From: an uncultured Tateyamaria sp.
GTDB lineage: Bacteria; Pseudomonadota; Alphaproteobacteria; Rhodobacterales; Rhodobacteraceae
Length of the DNA: 64,000 nucleotides
Direction: 5' to 3'
Assembly: GCF_947497045.1 (NCBI RefSeq)
Contig: NZ_CANMEU010000004.1
Location: 248,001-312,000 of the forward strand
Both the position numbers and the translations under genes were made by a program. Shown piece by piece: positions 25,967-35,377 of the stretch; position 1 is the first letter of the stretch, and each line of letters opens with the position of its first letter. Below the pieces are notes generated by a model. That model was not told the DNA's origin. It searched no databases and was given only the letters and a program-made list of their open reading frames with translations.

Positions 25967-27693
25967 GGACGGTTCACGATGACATCAACCCGCTTTCCAT
26001 GCGCTTCGCAGGTTCGGGCGACAGTATCGCGCACAAGGTGGATTTCTTCTTGTGTCCTAATGCGCATCTTCTCGAAATTCAGGAACAGCTGCCCGACTTT
26101 ACTGTCGATTGCAACGCGATCAGGCAAGTCGAGGTGCAGAAGATCGGTGCGCAGACCCATCTCCTCCGCGCGGAAGATGCGCGGATCCATTGGGCGGATC
26201 TCGTCCATGATCGGGTCCACATCCATCAGGCGTAGAATATCGCGTTCCAGATCAATGCCGGGCGCGACTTCAATCAGTTTCAATCCGTCTGGCGTCAGTT
26301 CAAACACGCACCGCTCTGTCACATACAGGACCGGCTGACCCAAACGCGCCGCGCGCGCTCCGGAGAAGGAAATTTGCTCGACATGGTTCAAGAATTTCCG
26401 GGCCTTGCCCTCTTGGCGGACCTCAACACCGTCCTCACGCACCTCTACCTCTAGCCCTTGCGTGGTAAACGTACCCGCAAAGACCACGGCGCGGGCATTC
26501 TGGCTGATATTGATGAATCCGCCGGCCCCGGCCAGACGGGACCCAAAGCGCGACACATTCACATTGCCTGCCGCATCCGCCTGCGCAAGCCCAAGGCACG
26601 TCATGTCGAGGCCACCGCCATCGTAAAAATCAAACTGGTTGTTCTGCGGGATCACCGCATCGGTGTTGACCGCCGCGCCAAAATCAAGGCCAGAGGCAGG
26701 CTGGCCTCCGATTACGCCGGGTTCTGCGGTGAGCGTCAGATGCTCCAGCAATCCCTCTTCAGCCGCGACGGATGCAACCCCTTCCGGCATCCCGATTCCC
26801 AGATTGACGACGCCATTGACCGGCAGCTCAAACGCGCACCGTCGCGCAATCACCTTGCGCGCATCCAGCGGCATGACGGGCATCTCGCCCAGAGGTGGTT
26901 TGATCCGGTTGGTGAAGGCCTGACTGAAAACGGTCCTGTAAGTCTGCACGTGGTTCTCCGGTTTCGCGACTATGATGGCGTCCACAAGAATGCCCGGAAT
27001 GTGCACATCCCGACCAGGCAGCGACCCGGCACGCGCCACGCGTTCCACCTGCACGATCACCACACCGCCCGCGTTATGCACGGCCATGGCCTGGGCCAGG
27101 TTGTCGATGGTCAGCGCCTCGCGCTCCATTGTCACATTACCTGCCTCATCCGCTGTCGTGCCGCGCAGCAAGGCGACGGTCAGTTTTTGCGACGGGTAGA
27201 AGAGAATCTCTTCGCCGCCCAATTCCATCAGTTCAACCTAGGGTCCGGTTGAGATGTCGTTGACGGCCCCGCCACCATTTCGCGGATCAACAAAGGTCTC
27301 CAACCCCATTTTCGACAGCAGCCCCGGCTTGCCCGCCGCGATATCGCGATAAAGTTGGCTGATCACGCCCTGCGGCAGGTTCCAACCCTCGATCTTGCCC
27401 TCCGTTGCCAGTTTTGCGACCTTGGGGATCAGACCCCAATGACCGCCGACAACCCGTTTCAACAGGCCTTCATGGCCAAGCCGGTTCAGGCCACGTTCCT
27501 TGCCGTCGCCCTGCCCTGCTGCAAAAACCAAGGACAGGTCACGCGGATGCCCGGTCTGGACAAATCGATCTTCAACGGCAGCCAGCAGTTCGTCCTGGAC
27601 ACCGATACCCACAAAACCAGACGTCGTGATCGTGTCACCGTCCTTGATCAGGGCGGCGGCCTCAGATGGGGAAACGACCTTGCTTGCCTTCAT
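25948..27693 (-). pseudogene. Acyl-CoA:acetate/3-ketoacid CoA-transferase (YdiF type), in-frame TAG and 3' truncation
   Basis: A family I CoA-transferase with both subunits fused. The N-terminal half begins [20 protein letters not shown] and [15 protein letters not shown]. After VNDISTGP a TAG (27238-27240) interrupts the frame, which resumes without shift as VELMELGGEEILFYPSQKL. The second half contains NLGIGMPEGVA, the likely catalytic Glu in LTAEPGVIGGQPASG, and GLDMTCLGLAQADAAGNVN. The usual last 50 or so residues after GKRVDVIVN are missing, replaced by the sulfatase remnant. The ATG overlaps the stop of the upstream MarR gene (ATGA), so they form an operon. Family members move CoA between short-chain acids. 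Confidence 0.85.
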
Positions 27694-28178
27694 GTATCTG
27701 CCCTCGATTTTGGACTTTGCTGCACCACAGGCTCCGCTTGCCGATCCAAGGCATCTTGCAGACGCAAGAGCAGATGATGCAGGTCCTGCCTTTCCTTGAG
27801 GGTAAAGGCCTCAAGCAGCGCAGCTTCAAAAGACAGTGCGTCCGGGACAATCGCGTTAAAGACTTTTAGCCCGGCATCGGTAATCTCGATCTCAACAAGG
27901 CGATGATCCGCATCGCAGGTCGACTTTGCCAACAGCCCCGCTTGTTCAAGCTTGGCAACGGCTCGGCTGACGCTTGGCTTTTCAAGATAAACGCTGTCGT
28001 GGATTTCACGAACAGACATTTTTTCGCGGCGCGCGACGTGCACGAGGACGCGCCATTCAGGCGTCGAAAAACCGTATTCTTCGCTATAGACTTTCGAAAG
28101 CATTTTGGTGACGCGCGACGACAGCACCGACAGTTTGTAGGGCAGAAATTCGGACAGATTGAAACCGCTTGATGTCAT
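27690..28178 (-). CDS. MarR family regulator (candidate repressor of hmgA and the CoA-transferase)
   Basis: A 162-residue winged-helix regulator of the MarR family. The DNA-binding part reads [20 protein letters not shown], then [20 protein letters not shown] and the wing [16 protein letters not shown]. It is transcribed divergently from hmgA, and two copies of a 16-base motif flank the hmgA promoter, so it is the obvious candidate regulator, similar in role to HmgR-type and LinR-type repressors. It overlaps the CoA-transferase gene by ATGA. It is intact although its operon partner is broken. Confidence 0.88.
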   Translation of the reverse strand: MTSSGFNLSEFLPYKLSVLSSRVTKMLSKVYSEEYGFSTPEWRVLVHVARREKMSVREIHDSVYLEKPSVSRAVAKLEQAGLLAKSTCDADHRLVEIEITDAGLKVFNAIVPDALSFEAALLEAFTLKERQDLHHLLLRLQDALDRQAEPVVQQSPKSRADT

Positions 28179-28199
28179 GTGAATCTAGTGCCTTTGATT

Positions 28200-28262
28200 T
28201 CGTTGCACATGAAATGATCTTGACTCACTTTTCCACAAAATGTTAATCGTTGCAAGTGAAAC
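28200..28262 (+). promoter_or_regulatory. hmgA promoter with two repeated operator motifs
   Basis: A sigma70-type promoter is visible: -35 TTGACT (28220-28225), a 17-base spacer and -10 TTAATC (28243-28248). Two similar 16-base motifs bracket it: TCGTTGCACATGAAAT (28200-28215), upstream of the -35, and TCGTTGCAAGTGAAAC (28247-28262), over the -10 end and start region; 13 of 16 bases agree. The first copy also contains the inverted pair ATTTC/GAAAT. The layout suggests repression by the divergent MarR protein, relieved by an aromatic catabolite such as homogentisate. Confidence 0.6.
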
Positions 28263-28347
28263 GAATTTTCAGCCGCCCGTTAAAACGGGTTTGAACGCAC
28301 CACACGTTGCCGCAGTGCCGATCCGTTGAAACGCAAGGAGACATGCC

Positions 28348-29697
28348 ATGAAAGACGCAGTTATCAGCCCTTTGGTTCAGGCCGACGGCACCACCACCAC
28401 ACCGGGGTACATGCCGGGGTTCGGCAATGATTTCGAGACCGAAGCCCTGCCCGATGCCCTTCCCCAAGGCATGAACAGCCCGCAAAAGTGCAACTATGGC
28501 CTTTACGGAGAGCAGCTTTCCGGCACCGCTTTCACCGATGTGCGCCCTGAACGCACGTGGTGCTACCGTATCCGCCCGTCGGTGAAACACAGCCATCGCT
28601 ATGAAAAAACTGACCTGCCATATTGGCGTTCTGCGCCCGACATTCACCCCGATGTGACCTCTTTGGGCCAGTACCGTTGGGATCCAATCCCGCATACGGA
28701 CACGCCGCTGACATGGCTGACAGGCATGCGCACAATGACCACCGCAGGGGACGTAAACACGCAGGTGGGTATGGCGTCTCACGTCTATCTGGTGACGGAA
28801 TCCATGCAGGACGCCTATTTCTTTTCCGCCGACAGCGAGATGCTGGTGGTTCCACAGGAAGGCCGGCTGCGCTTTGCGACCGAGCTTGGGATCATCGACC
28901 TTGAACCCAAGGAAATCGCCATCCTGCCGCGCGGCCTTGTGTACCGCGTCGAGGTTCTCGAAGGGCCAGCGCGCGGCTTTGTCTGCGAAAATTACGGTCA
29001 GAAATTCGAACTGCCGGGCCGCGGGCCCATCGGGGCCAACTGCATGGCCAACCCACGTGATTTCAAAGCGCCTGTTGCGGCGTTCGAGGACCGCGAAGTG
29101 CCTTCCACCGTGACGGTCAAATGGTGCGGCCAGTTCCATGAAACCAAGATCGGTCAAAGCCCGCTCGACGTTGTGGCATGGCACGGCAACTATGCGCCCT
29201 ACAAATACGATCTGCGCAACTACTGCCCTGTCGGCGCGATCCTGTTCGACCATCCAGACCCATCGATCTTCACCGTTCTGACTGCGCCATCCGGCCAGCC
29301 GGGCACTGCAAACATCGACTTCGTGCTGTTCCGCGAACGCTGGATGGTGATGGAAGATACGTTCCGCCCGCCGTGGTACCACAAGAACATTATGTCAGAG
29401 ATGATGGGCAACATTTACGGTCAATATGATGCCAAGCCGCAGGGCTTTGTCCCCGGTGGCGTCAGTCTGCACAACATGATGCTGCCCCACGGGCCTGATC
29501 GTGAAGCATTCGAGAAAGCATCCAATGCCAACCTCGGCCCGGACAAACTGGACAACACCATGTCCTTCATGTTCGAGACACGTTTTCCGCAGCAACTGAC
29601 CCCGTTCGCAGGCAAGGAAGCCCCGTTGCAGGACGACTACATCGATTGCTGGGCGGATATGGAGAAGAAGTTTGACGGCACGCCGGGCAAGAAGTGA
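28348..29697 (+). CDS. hmgA: Homogentisate 1,2-dioxygenase
   Basis: A 449-residue iron enzyme that opens the ring of homogentisate, the central step of tyrosine and phenylalanine breakdown. Typical stretches are [15 protein letters not shown] and [20 protein letters not shown] at the N terminus, [15 protein letters not shown] (iron-binding His/Glu region) and [15 protein letters not shown]. The length fits the family. A strong AAGGAGA ribosome site precedes the ATG. It heads the operon hmgA-maiA-fahA, and its stop overlaps the maiA start (TGATG). Confidence 0.97.
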   Translation: MKDAVISPLVQADGTTTTPGYMPGFGNDFETEALPDALPQGMNSPQKCNYGLYGEQLSGTAFTDVRPERTWCYRIRPSVKHSHRYEKTDLPYWRSAPDIHPDVTSLGQYRWDPIPHTDTPLTWLTGMRTMTTAGDVNTQVGMASHVYLVTESMQDAYFFSADSEMLVVPQEGRLRFATELGIIDLEPKEIAILPRGLVYRVEVLEGPARGFVCENYGQKFELPGRGPIGANCMANPRDFKAPVAAFEDREVPSTVTVKWCGQFHETKIGQSPLDVVAWHGNYAPYKYDLRNYCPVGAILFDHPDPSIFTVLTAPSGQPGTANIDFVLFRERWMVMEDTFRPPWYHKNIMSEMMGNIYGQYDAKPQGFVPGGVSLHNMMLPHGPDREAFEKASNANLGPDKLDNTMSFMFETRFPQQLTPFAGKEAPLQDDYIDCWADMEKKFDGTPGKK

Positions 29698-30338
29698 TGG
29701 GCACGCTGACGCTTTATTCCTATTGGCGCTCCACCACATCCTACCGGGTGCGGGTGGCGCTCAACCTCAAGGGACTGTCTTACGAGACAGTCCCAGTGGA
29801 TCTCGTCGCGGGCGATCAGCGCGCGGCGGAATATGTGGCCAAGAACCCGAGCAAGGGTGTGCCGACGCTGGTGCTGGAGGACGGCACCGTGCTGACGCAA
29901 TCGCTGGCGATCCTCGACTATCTGGATCACGTCGCCCCCGATCCCGCGCTTTTGCCGGAAGACCCACTGTTACGGGCGCGGGTTCTGGCCGCAGCGCAGG
30001 CCATCGCGCTGGACATCCATCCGGTGAACAACCTCAAGGTCGTGAACCGCCTGAAGTCCGAACACGGATTGAGCGCCGATCAAGGCATCGCCTGGATGCG
30101 CAACTGGATGACCGAAGGGTTTCACGCCTATCAGGCGCTGCTGCCGGATGGCCCTGCCTTCAGCTTCGCGGAGACACCGCTGCTGTGCGACATCTGCCTC
30201 GTCGCGCAGCTTTACAATGCACATCGCTGGGGCGTTGACATGACACCCTTTGCCCGCCTGCTCAAAATAGAAGAGCAAGCCCTCAAGCTGCCGGCCTTTG
30301 ACGTCGCGCGCCCCGAAAAACAGCCAGATTCGAACTGA
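29697..30338 (+). CDS. maiA: Maleylacetoacetate isomerase
   Basis: A 213-residue zeta-class glutathione transferase that isomerises maleylacetoacetate to fumarylacetoacetate with glutathione. The N-terminal thioredoxin-like domain shows SYWRSTTSYRVRVALNLKGL, in which the Ser-rich segment binds glutathione, and KGVPTLVLEDGTVLTQSLAI. The C-terminal helical domain has DIHPVNNLKVVN. The ATG at 29697 overlaps the hmgA stop; a GTG directly before it is in frame but less likely. Second gene of the homogentisate operon. Confidence 0.95.
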   Translation: MGTLTLYSYWRSTTSYRVRVALNLKGLSYETVPVDLVAGDQRAAEYVAKNPSKGVPTLVLEDGTVLTQSLAILDYLDHVAPDPALLPEDPLLRARVLAAAQAIALDIHPVNNLKVVNRLKSEHGLSADQGIAWMRNWMTEGFHAYQALLPDGPAFSFAETPLLCDICLVAQLYNAHRWGVDMTPFARLLKIEEQALKLPAFDVARPEKQPDSN

Positions 30339-30348
30339 AGGACATCCA

Positions 30349-31599
30349 ATGACACAGCTACTCCGCTCCTGGGTCGAAAGCGCCAATTCGCCCGATACCG
30401 ACTTCCCGCTTAACAACTTGCCTTATGGTGCGTTTCACACGTCAGGCAGCGGCCTGCATGCTGGTGTTGCCATCGGGGATCAAATTCTTGATGTGACCGC
30501 GTTGGAACAGATCGGATTGCTCGACTTGCCCGAGACCGGCGTTTTTGCACGCGGGACGTGGAATGATTTCATGGCTCTTGGCTCGGATGTGTGGAACAGC
30601 TTTCGCGCTCATTTGACGTCGGTGCTGGCAGAGGGTGCCGCTGAGCAATCCGAGCTTGAGCCGCATCTGGTTCCCATGAATAATGCTACGCTAGAAATGC
30701 CCTTTATCGTGACGGAGTTCACCGACTTCTACGCGGGCCGGCATCACGCCTTCAACGTCGGCTCGCTGTTTCGCGATCCGGCCAACGCCCTACCGCCGAA
30801 CTGGTTGCACATACCCATTGGCTATAACGGGCGCGCATCGTCGGTCGTGGTCAGCGGCACAAACATCACGCGCCCCAATGGCCAGTTGAAAGCACCCGAC
30901 ATGGACATGCCGGTTTTTGAGGCCTCCAAGCGTTTTGACCTTGAGCTTGAGATGGGCGCAATTGTCGGCACACCATCCAAAGGCCGCGTGGGCGTGCAAG
31001 AAGCCGATGACATGATCTTCGGCTATGTCCTGCTGAACGACTGGTCTGCACGTGACATCCAAGCCTGGGAATACCAGCCGCTCGGCCCGTTTCAGGCCAA
31101 GGCAACGGCGACCACGATCAGCCCGTGGATTGTCACCAAGGCCGCGCTCGAACCGTTCCGCGCCTCGACCCCGCCGCGCGAGAAAGAACTGCTGCCATAC
31201 CTCACCGAACCCGGTCCGATGCTATATGACATTGATCTTGAGGTCGGTCTGGCCCCCGACGGCAAGGTCGAGACGATCCTGTCGCGCACGAATTACAACG
31301 TGATGTATTATTCGGCCGCCCAACAGCTGACGCATCACACCACCAGCGGATGCCCGATGCGGGTGGGTGATTTGCTGGGCTCCGGCACGATTTCCGGACC
31401 CGAAAAGGAAAACCGTGGCAGCTTGCTGGAACTCAGTTGGGCCGGAAAGGAACCGCTGACACTGGACACGGGCGAAACGCGCACCTTCCTTGAAGACGGC
31501 GATACCCTGACCCTGCGCGGCGCGGCCAAAGGGGACGGATACAAAATAGGGTTCGGTGACTGTGCTGGCACGTTGCGTCCGGCACCGATCCTCGACTAA
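30349..31599 (+). CDS. fahA: Fumarylacetoacetase
   Basis: A 416-residue enzyme that splits fumarylacetoacetate into fumarate and acetoacetate, ending tyrosine catabolism. The N-terminal SH3-like domain (LPYGAFHTSG) is followed by the catalytic beta-roll with FTDFYAGRHHAFNVG (metal-binding Asp and catalytic His), RFDLELEMGAIVG (metal-binding Glu pair) and LLNDWSARDIQAWEYQPLG. GAAGGA serves as ribosome site 10 bases after the maiA stop. A terminator follows at 31635. Confidence 0.96.
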   Translation: MTQLLRSWVESANSPDTDFPLNNLPYGAFHTSGSGLHAGVAIGDQILDVTALEQIGLLDLPETGVFARGTWNDFMALGSDVWNSFRAHLTSVLAEGAAEQSELEPHLVPMNNATLEMPFIVTEFTDFYAGRHHAFNVGSLFRDPANALPPNWLHIPIGYNGRASSVVVSGTNITRPNGQLKAPDMDMPVFEASKRFDLELEMGAIVGTPSKGRVGVQEADDMIFGYVLLNDWSARDIQAWEYQPLGPFQAKATATTISPWIVTKAALEPFRASTPPREKELLPYLTEPGPMLYDIDLEVGLAPDGKVETILSRTNYNVMYYSAAQQLTHHTTSGCPMRVGDLLGSGTISGPEKENRGSLLELSWAGKEPLTLDTGETRTFLEDGDTLTLRGAAKGDGYKIGFGDCAGTLRPAPILD

Positions 31600-31634
31600 G
31601 CCAACCGACGCTCGCCACAGGTACAAAACAGAAT

Positions 31635-31665
31635 GCCCGCCCTCTTCGGAGAGTGGGCTTTTTTT
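31635..31665 (+). terminator. Rho-independent terminator of the homogentisate operon
   Basis: GCCC and CTCT pair with AGAG and GGGC across a TTCG-containing loop and a small internal loop, followed by seven T. It begins 35 bases after the fahA stop. Confidence 0.75.
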
Positions 31666-31726
31666 CTGAGGCCGAGACACTGCTTTGGGTGATCTGAACA
31701 CTCAATGTCGTCGCCCCGGAACCCGA

Positions 31727-31947
31727 TCCCGACACAGGATGAAATCCCGTCCGATATCATCAACGGTTACATAGAACGCGCGCAATCAGAAATGGACGCG
31801 CAGGGGATTTCCAGCAAGGCGATCACACCCTTCCGGCTGCAACGCATCTTCGAGCTTTCAGAGGGGCAAAGCCTCAAAGCCAACATTGCTCCGGTCAAAA
31901 ACAATGCACAGTTGGCCGCTGGCATCGCTGTCGCGTTTCATGTGTAG
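31727..31947 (+). pseudogene. Pseudouridine-5'-phosphate glycosidase 3' fragment
   Basis: A short open frame reads NPIPTQDEIPSDIINGYIER, then AQGISSKAITPFRLQRIFEL and ANIAPVKNNAQLAAGIAVAF. This is the C-terminal quarter of PsuG/IndA, the enzyme that splits pseudouridine monophosphate (about 300 residues). The catalytic Lys and Mn-binding parts are absent, and no further similarity is seen upstream, which is the fahA terminator. An ATG 22 bases earlier could start an 80-residue product, but it would not be an enzyme. I see it as the remnant of a deletion. Confidence 0.8.
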
Positions 31948-32044
31948 CCTTTCAGTACCCTGCCCGTTTTTGGTGCAGGGGCCGAGCTTGGGTCAAGTCG
32001 TCCGTTGAACCTGATGCCTCACATCGTCAGGCACCCATCTGCCG

Positions 32045-32746
32045 CTAAATCTGTGTACGCAGTTTATAGCCGGGTGCGAACAGCAGGCAAACCTTTGTGA
32101 CAGATGCCTGATTGTCCCAGGTCAGTCGGTCAATAGCGAACAAAGCACTATGCGGGGGAACATCTAGGATTTCAGCGACCTCCGGCTCCGCCTGGACAGA
32201 CGAAAATGCGATATCCCCGTGGGTATAGGGCGCATGTTTCAACAGCCATTCGTTTGCGCTCAGTTTTTCAAACCCTTCGGACAACGCATCGGGGACGACG
32301 CTTGGATTGACCCATCTTTCTTCAAACGCATACGGGGTCTCGTCTGCAAGGTGCAGCGCTCGTACATGCAGCATCTCCTGCATTGGCTGGGTCTGCATCG
32401 CGCCGCTGATATGGAGCGGAGGCGCAACAAGCGATCTTGCGATCAGCATATAGCCGTATCTTGCGCCATGCTCTTCGATCTCGTGTCGGATTACGGCAAT
32501 ATTCAGCGTTGCCTTGGCCACCGGTTCGGCAGCCACACGCGTACCGGCCTTTCGCCTGCGGTCCAATAGTCCGCTGTCTGCCAATGACCGCAATGCACGG
32601 TTCACGGTTGATCGCGCGCAACCGAACTCAATCGCCAGGTCAGCCTCATTGGGGATCAGATCGCCCGGGAGCCATTCGCGAGCATGGATCCGCCGAAGCA
32701 CTTCTTCCTGAACTCTCTGCCAATTGCGAAAGGTCTGTGTGTTCAT
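32045..32746 (-). CDS. hutC: Histidine utilisation repressor HutC (GntR family)
   Basis: A 233-residue GntR/HutC regulator. The winged helix spans about residues 8-75 (VQEEVLRRIHAREWLPGDLI, then NEADLAIEFGCARSTVNRAL). The C-terminal UTRA effector domain that binds urocanate follows, ending SVTKVCLLFAPGYKL. Its ATG overlaps the hutF stop as ATGA. In the Hut system HutC represses the hut genes until urocanate accumulates. A suitable palindrome lies in the hutF-hutI intergenic region. A longer frame reaching 32848 lies inside hutF and was rejected. Confidence 0.92.
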   Translation of the reverse strand: MNTQTFRNWQRVQEEVLRRIHAREWLPGDLIPNEADLAIEFGCARSTVNRALRSLADSGLLDRRRKAGTRVAAEPVAKATLNIAVIRHEIEEHGARYGYMLIARSLVAPPLHISGAMQTQPMQEMLHVRALHLADETPYAFEERWVNPSVVPDALSEGFEKLSANEWLLKHAPYTHGDIAFSSVQAEPEVAEILDVPPHSALFAIDRLTWDNQASVTKVCLLFAPGYKLRTQI

Positions 32747-34107
32747 ATCGCATCCCTTAACGCATCGATTGTCCGCTTGTAAGCTGCCACAATCTGCGAA
32801 CGGTGGAGGTGTTTGCCGTTTGCAACCATATGTCGGCCCGCTGACCAAACATCCGTAACAAGTCGGTCATCGCCCGCGAAAATCCAAGAATCGAGAACTG
32901 TATCCTTGTCACGCCCCCAAAGATGCTCGGACGACGTATCAAGTGAGAACAGGTCGGCCCAGTACCCCACTTCAATGCGCCCGGTTTTGCGGCCCGACGC
33001 CTGAGCGCCGCCCTTGACAACTTCGTCAAACAGGCGGCGACCAGTGGATTTGTCGCGAGACGCCAAAGCGGCCCGGCTGTTATCTCGCAAACGCTGCGAA
33101 TAATCCAAGGTCCGCAATTCTTCATTGAGTGAGATACGGATGTTACTGTCAGAGCCGATGGAGATAGCACCTGAGTTGTCCATCCAGCGCACCCCATCGA
33201 AAATTCCATCACCCAGGCTGCTTTCCGTGATCGGACACAGTCCCGCGACGGCCCCGGACCGTACAAGCGCGACCGTTTCTTGCGCGGTCATCTGCGTGCA
33301 GTGAATAAGGCACCAGCGCGGGTCGAGCCCCATGTGCTCCAGCACCCAGTCCACAGGGCGCGCACCCCACGCCTGTTCGACCTCCGCAACTTCGGCCTGT
33401 TGCTCCGCCAGATGCATGTGGATCGGGCCATTGGGAAACAGCAGGGCGTATCGCTTCAGGTCCTCCCTCCCCACCGCGCGCAGCGAGTGCGGGGCAACGC
33501 CAATGCCTGCATCGGGTGCACCCGTTTTGATGCAGGACGATGCCGCGGCATGAAGGTTCTGAAACTGCTCCAACGTATTGCCGAACCGGACCTGCCCCGC
33601 CGTCAGGGTACGCCCGTCGCACCCGCCATACTGATAGTGCACCGGCAAAAGACATAGACCCAACCCAGACTGATCAGACGCGGCCACGATTCGCTCCGAC
33701 ATTTCTGAAATGTTGTCGTAGGGAATGCCGCCGGGCTGGTGATGCAGGTAGTGAAATTCGACAGACGAACCGTATCCCGCCTCCAGCATCTCCATCTGCA
33801 CAAAGGCCGTGATTGCCTCGATATGCTCAGGCGTCATGCGGTCCAGAAAACGGAACATGAGCTGGCGCCAGGTCCAGAAACTGTCGGTTGGATCAGGGCC
33901 GCGCCGCTCTGTCAGCCCGGCCATTGCACGCTGGAACGCATGGCTGTGTACGTTGACCGGTGCAGGCAGCAGCATGGCGATACGCGTCGCGCGTTCCGGC
34001 GCATCCGTCTGAACTGCAGCGATGTGTCCTTTGGCATCAATGTCGATGGCAACATCAGAGGCCCATCCCGTGGGCAGCAAGGCCGTTTCGGCCCAAATCG
34101 TTTGCAT
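32743..34107 (-). CDS. hutF: Formimidoylglutamate deiminase
   Basis: A 454-residue amidohydrolase-superfamily enzyme that deaminates N-formimino-glutamate to N-formylglutamate, the five-step version of histidine breakdown. Metal-binding His residues appear in PAPVNVHSHAFQRAMAGL, and the downstream HMHLAEQQAEV, LIHCTQMTAQE and ISIGSDSNIRISL match the barrel strands of the family. The ATG at 34107 has GGAGGT just upstream. It is divergent from hutI and couples to hutC. The presence of hutG (deformylase) downstream on the other strand completes this branch. Confidence 0.93.
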   Translation of the reverse strand: MQTIWAETALLPTGWASDVAIDIDAKGHIAAVQTDAPERATRIAMLLPAPVNVHSHAFQRAMAGLTERRGPDPTDSFWTWRQLMFRFLDRMTPEHIEAITAFVQMEMLEAGYGSSVEFHYLHHQPGGIPYDNISEMSERIVAASDQSGLGLCLLPVHYQYGGCDGRTLTAGQVRFGNTLEQFQNLHAAASSCIKTGAPDAGIGVAPHSLRAVGREDLKRYALLFPNGPIHMHLAEQQAEVAEVEQAWGARPVDWVLEHMGLDPRWCLIHCTQMTAQETVALVRSGAVAGLCPITESSLGDGIFDGVRWMDNSGAISIGSDSNIRISLNEELRTLDYSQRLRDNSRAALASRDKSTGRRLFDEVVKGGAQASGRKTGRIEVGYWADLFSLDTSSEHLWGRDKDTVLDSWIFAGDDRLVTDVWSAGRHMVANGKHLHRSQIVAAYKRTIDALRDAI

Positions 34108-34118
34108 GACACCTCCGC

Positions 34119-34147
34119 TTGACAGGGTTATTATGTGCACACATAAA
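34119..34147 (+). promoter_or_regulatory. hut promoter with HutC-type operator
   Basis: TTGACA (34119-34124) with a 17-base spacer and CATAAA (34142-34147) makes a promoter toward hutI. The inverted repeat TTATGTG-CA-CACATAA (34131-34146) fills the spacer and -10, where a bound GntR-type repressor would block polymerase. A weaker promoter toward hutF may use the same region (TTGCTA, 17 bases, TTTTAT on the minus strand), so one operator could control both directions. Confidence 0.65.
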
Positions 34148-34183
34148 AGCGATAAATATGAGCTTTAGCAAGCGAGTCGGCTT

Positions 34184-35377
34184 ATGCTTCTCACAAATGC
34201 CCAGATCGTCACCCTGCAAAATGATACCGACTACGGCCTGATCAAAGACGGCGTCATCGCCGTGCGGGACGCGCAAATCGCCTGGGTCGGTGGCGTGGAC
34301 GCGATTCCAACGACCTACCGGAACGAGTCGGCGCATAATCTTGGTGGCAGGCTGGTGACCCCTGCCCTGATTGACTGCCACACCCACGTGGTCTTTGGCG
34401 GCAATCGCGCCGCAGAGTTCGAGCTGCGGCTGAACGGGGCTAGCTATGAAGAAGTTGCGCGCGCTGGTGGTGGGATCGTGTCGACGGTATCCGCAACGCG
34501 CACCGCGTCCGAGGATGAACTTCTGGAGGACGCGCTGACTCGTGTGGACGCCCTGATCGCCGAAGGTGTCACTCTGATCGAGGTGAAATCCGGCTACGGT
34601 CTCGACCACGACACAGAATTAAAAATGCTCCGCGTCACGCGTCAGATCGCATCGCGCCGTCCTGTCGACATTCGCACCAGTTTTCTGGGGGCGCATGCCG
34701 TGCCTCCGGAGTTCAAGGAAAAGCCAGACACCTATATCGACGATATCTGCATTCCGACATTACGTGCCGCCCATGCCGAAGGGCTGGTGGACGCCGTGGA
34801 CGGTTTTTGCGAAGGGATCGCCTTCGACACCGCCCAGATTGCCCGTGTTTTCGACGTGGCGGTCGAGCTTGGGCTGCCCGTCAAACTGCACGCCGAGCAG
34901 TTGTCGAATATTGGGGGCACCCAGTTGGCTGCAAAATACGGCGCGCTGAGTGCGGACCATGTGGAATATGCCAATGACGCGGATGCGCAGGCATTGGCAA
35001 AGTCAGGCACGGTCGCTGTTCTTCTGCCCGGCGCGTTCTACACCCTGCGCGAAACGCAAGCGCCGCGGGTCCAGTCCTTCCGCACCCATGGTGTGCCGAT
35101 GGCGCTGGCCACCGATTGCAACCCCGGATCGTCCCCGCTGGCCTCGCCGCTCTTGACCATGAACATGGCCTGCACGTTGTTCCGCATGACCCCGCTTGAG
35201 GCCTTGCTTGGCCTGACAGCACATGCCGCCACCGCGTTGGGTCTTGCCGATCGTGGGCGCATTGCGGCCGGCGCGCGCGCCGATCTGTGCGTCTGGGACG
35301 TGACCCATCCGGCAGAGCTTGCTTATCGGATCGGTTTCAACCCGCTGCACAAACGTATTTTCAAGGGGTCGCTATGA
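34184..35377 (+). CDS. hutI: Imidazolonepropionase
   Basis: A 397-residue amidohydrolase that opens imidazolonepropionate to formiminoglutamate. [20 protein letters not shown] carries the zinc-binding His-X-His. [39 protein letters not shown] and [12 protein letters not shown] provide the remaining metal and substrate ligands of the family. Its stop overlaps the hutH start by ATGA. It is the first gene of the plus-strand hut operon. Confidence 0.95.
   Translation: MLLTNAQIVTLQNDTDYGLIKDGVIAVRDAQIAWVGGVDAIPTTYRNESAHNLGGRLVTPALIDCHTHVVFGGNRAAEFELRLNGASYEEVARAGGGIVSTVSATRTASEDELLEDALTRVDALIAEGVTLIEVKSGYGLDHDTELKMLRVTRQIASRRPVDIRTSFLGAHAVPPEFKEKPDTYIDDICIPTLRAAHAEGLVDAVDGFCEGIAFDTAQIARVFDVAVELGLPVKLHAEQLSNIGGTQLAAKYGALSADHVEYANDADAQALAKSGTVAVLLPGAFYTLRETQAPRVQSFRTHGVPMALATDCNPGSSPLASPLLTMNMACTLFRMTPLEALLGLTAHAATALGLADRGRIAAGARADLCVWDVTHPAELAYRIGFNPLHKRIFKGSL

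Noticed and set aside
16481-27240. Recoding of TAG (for example as a sense codon) to explain four in-frame TAG codons
   Set aside because: Many intact genes nearby are well explained with standard stops, and the same genes also carry TAA, frameshifts and deletions. Decay is the simpler reading.
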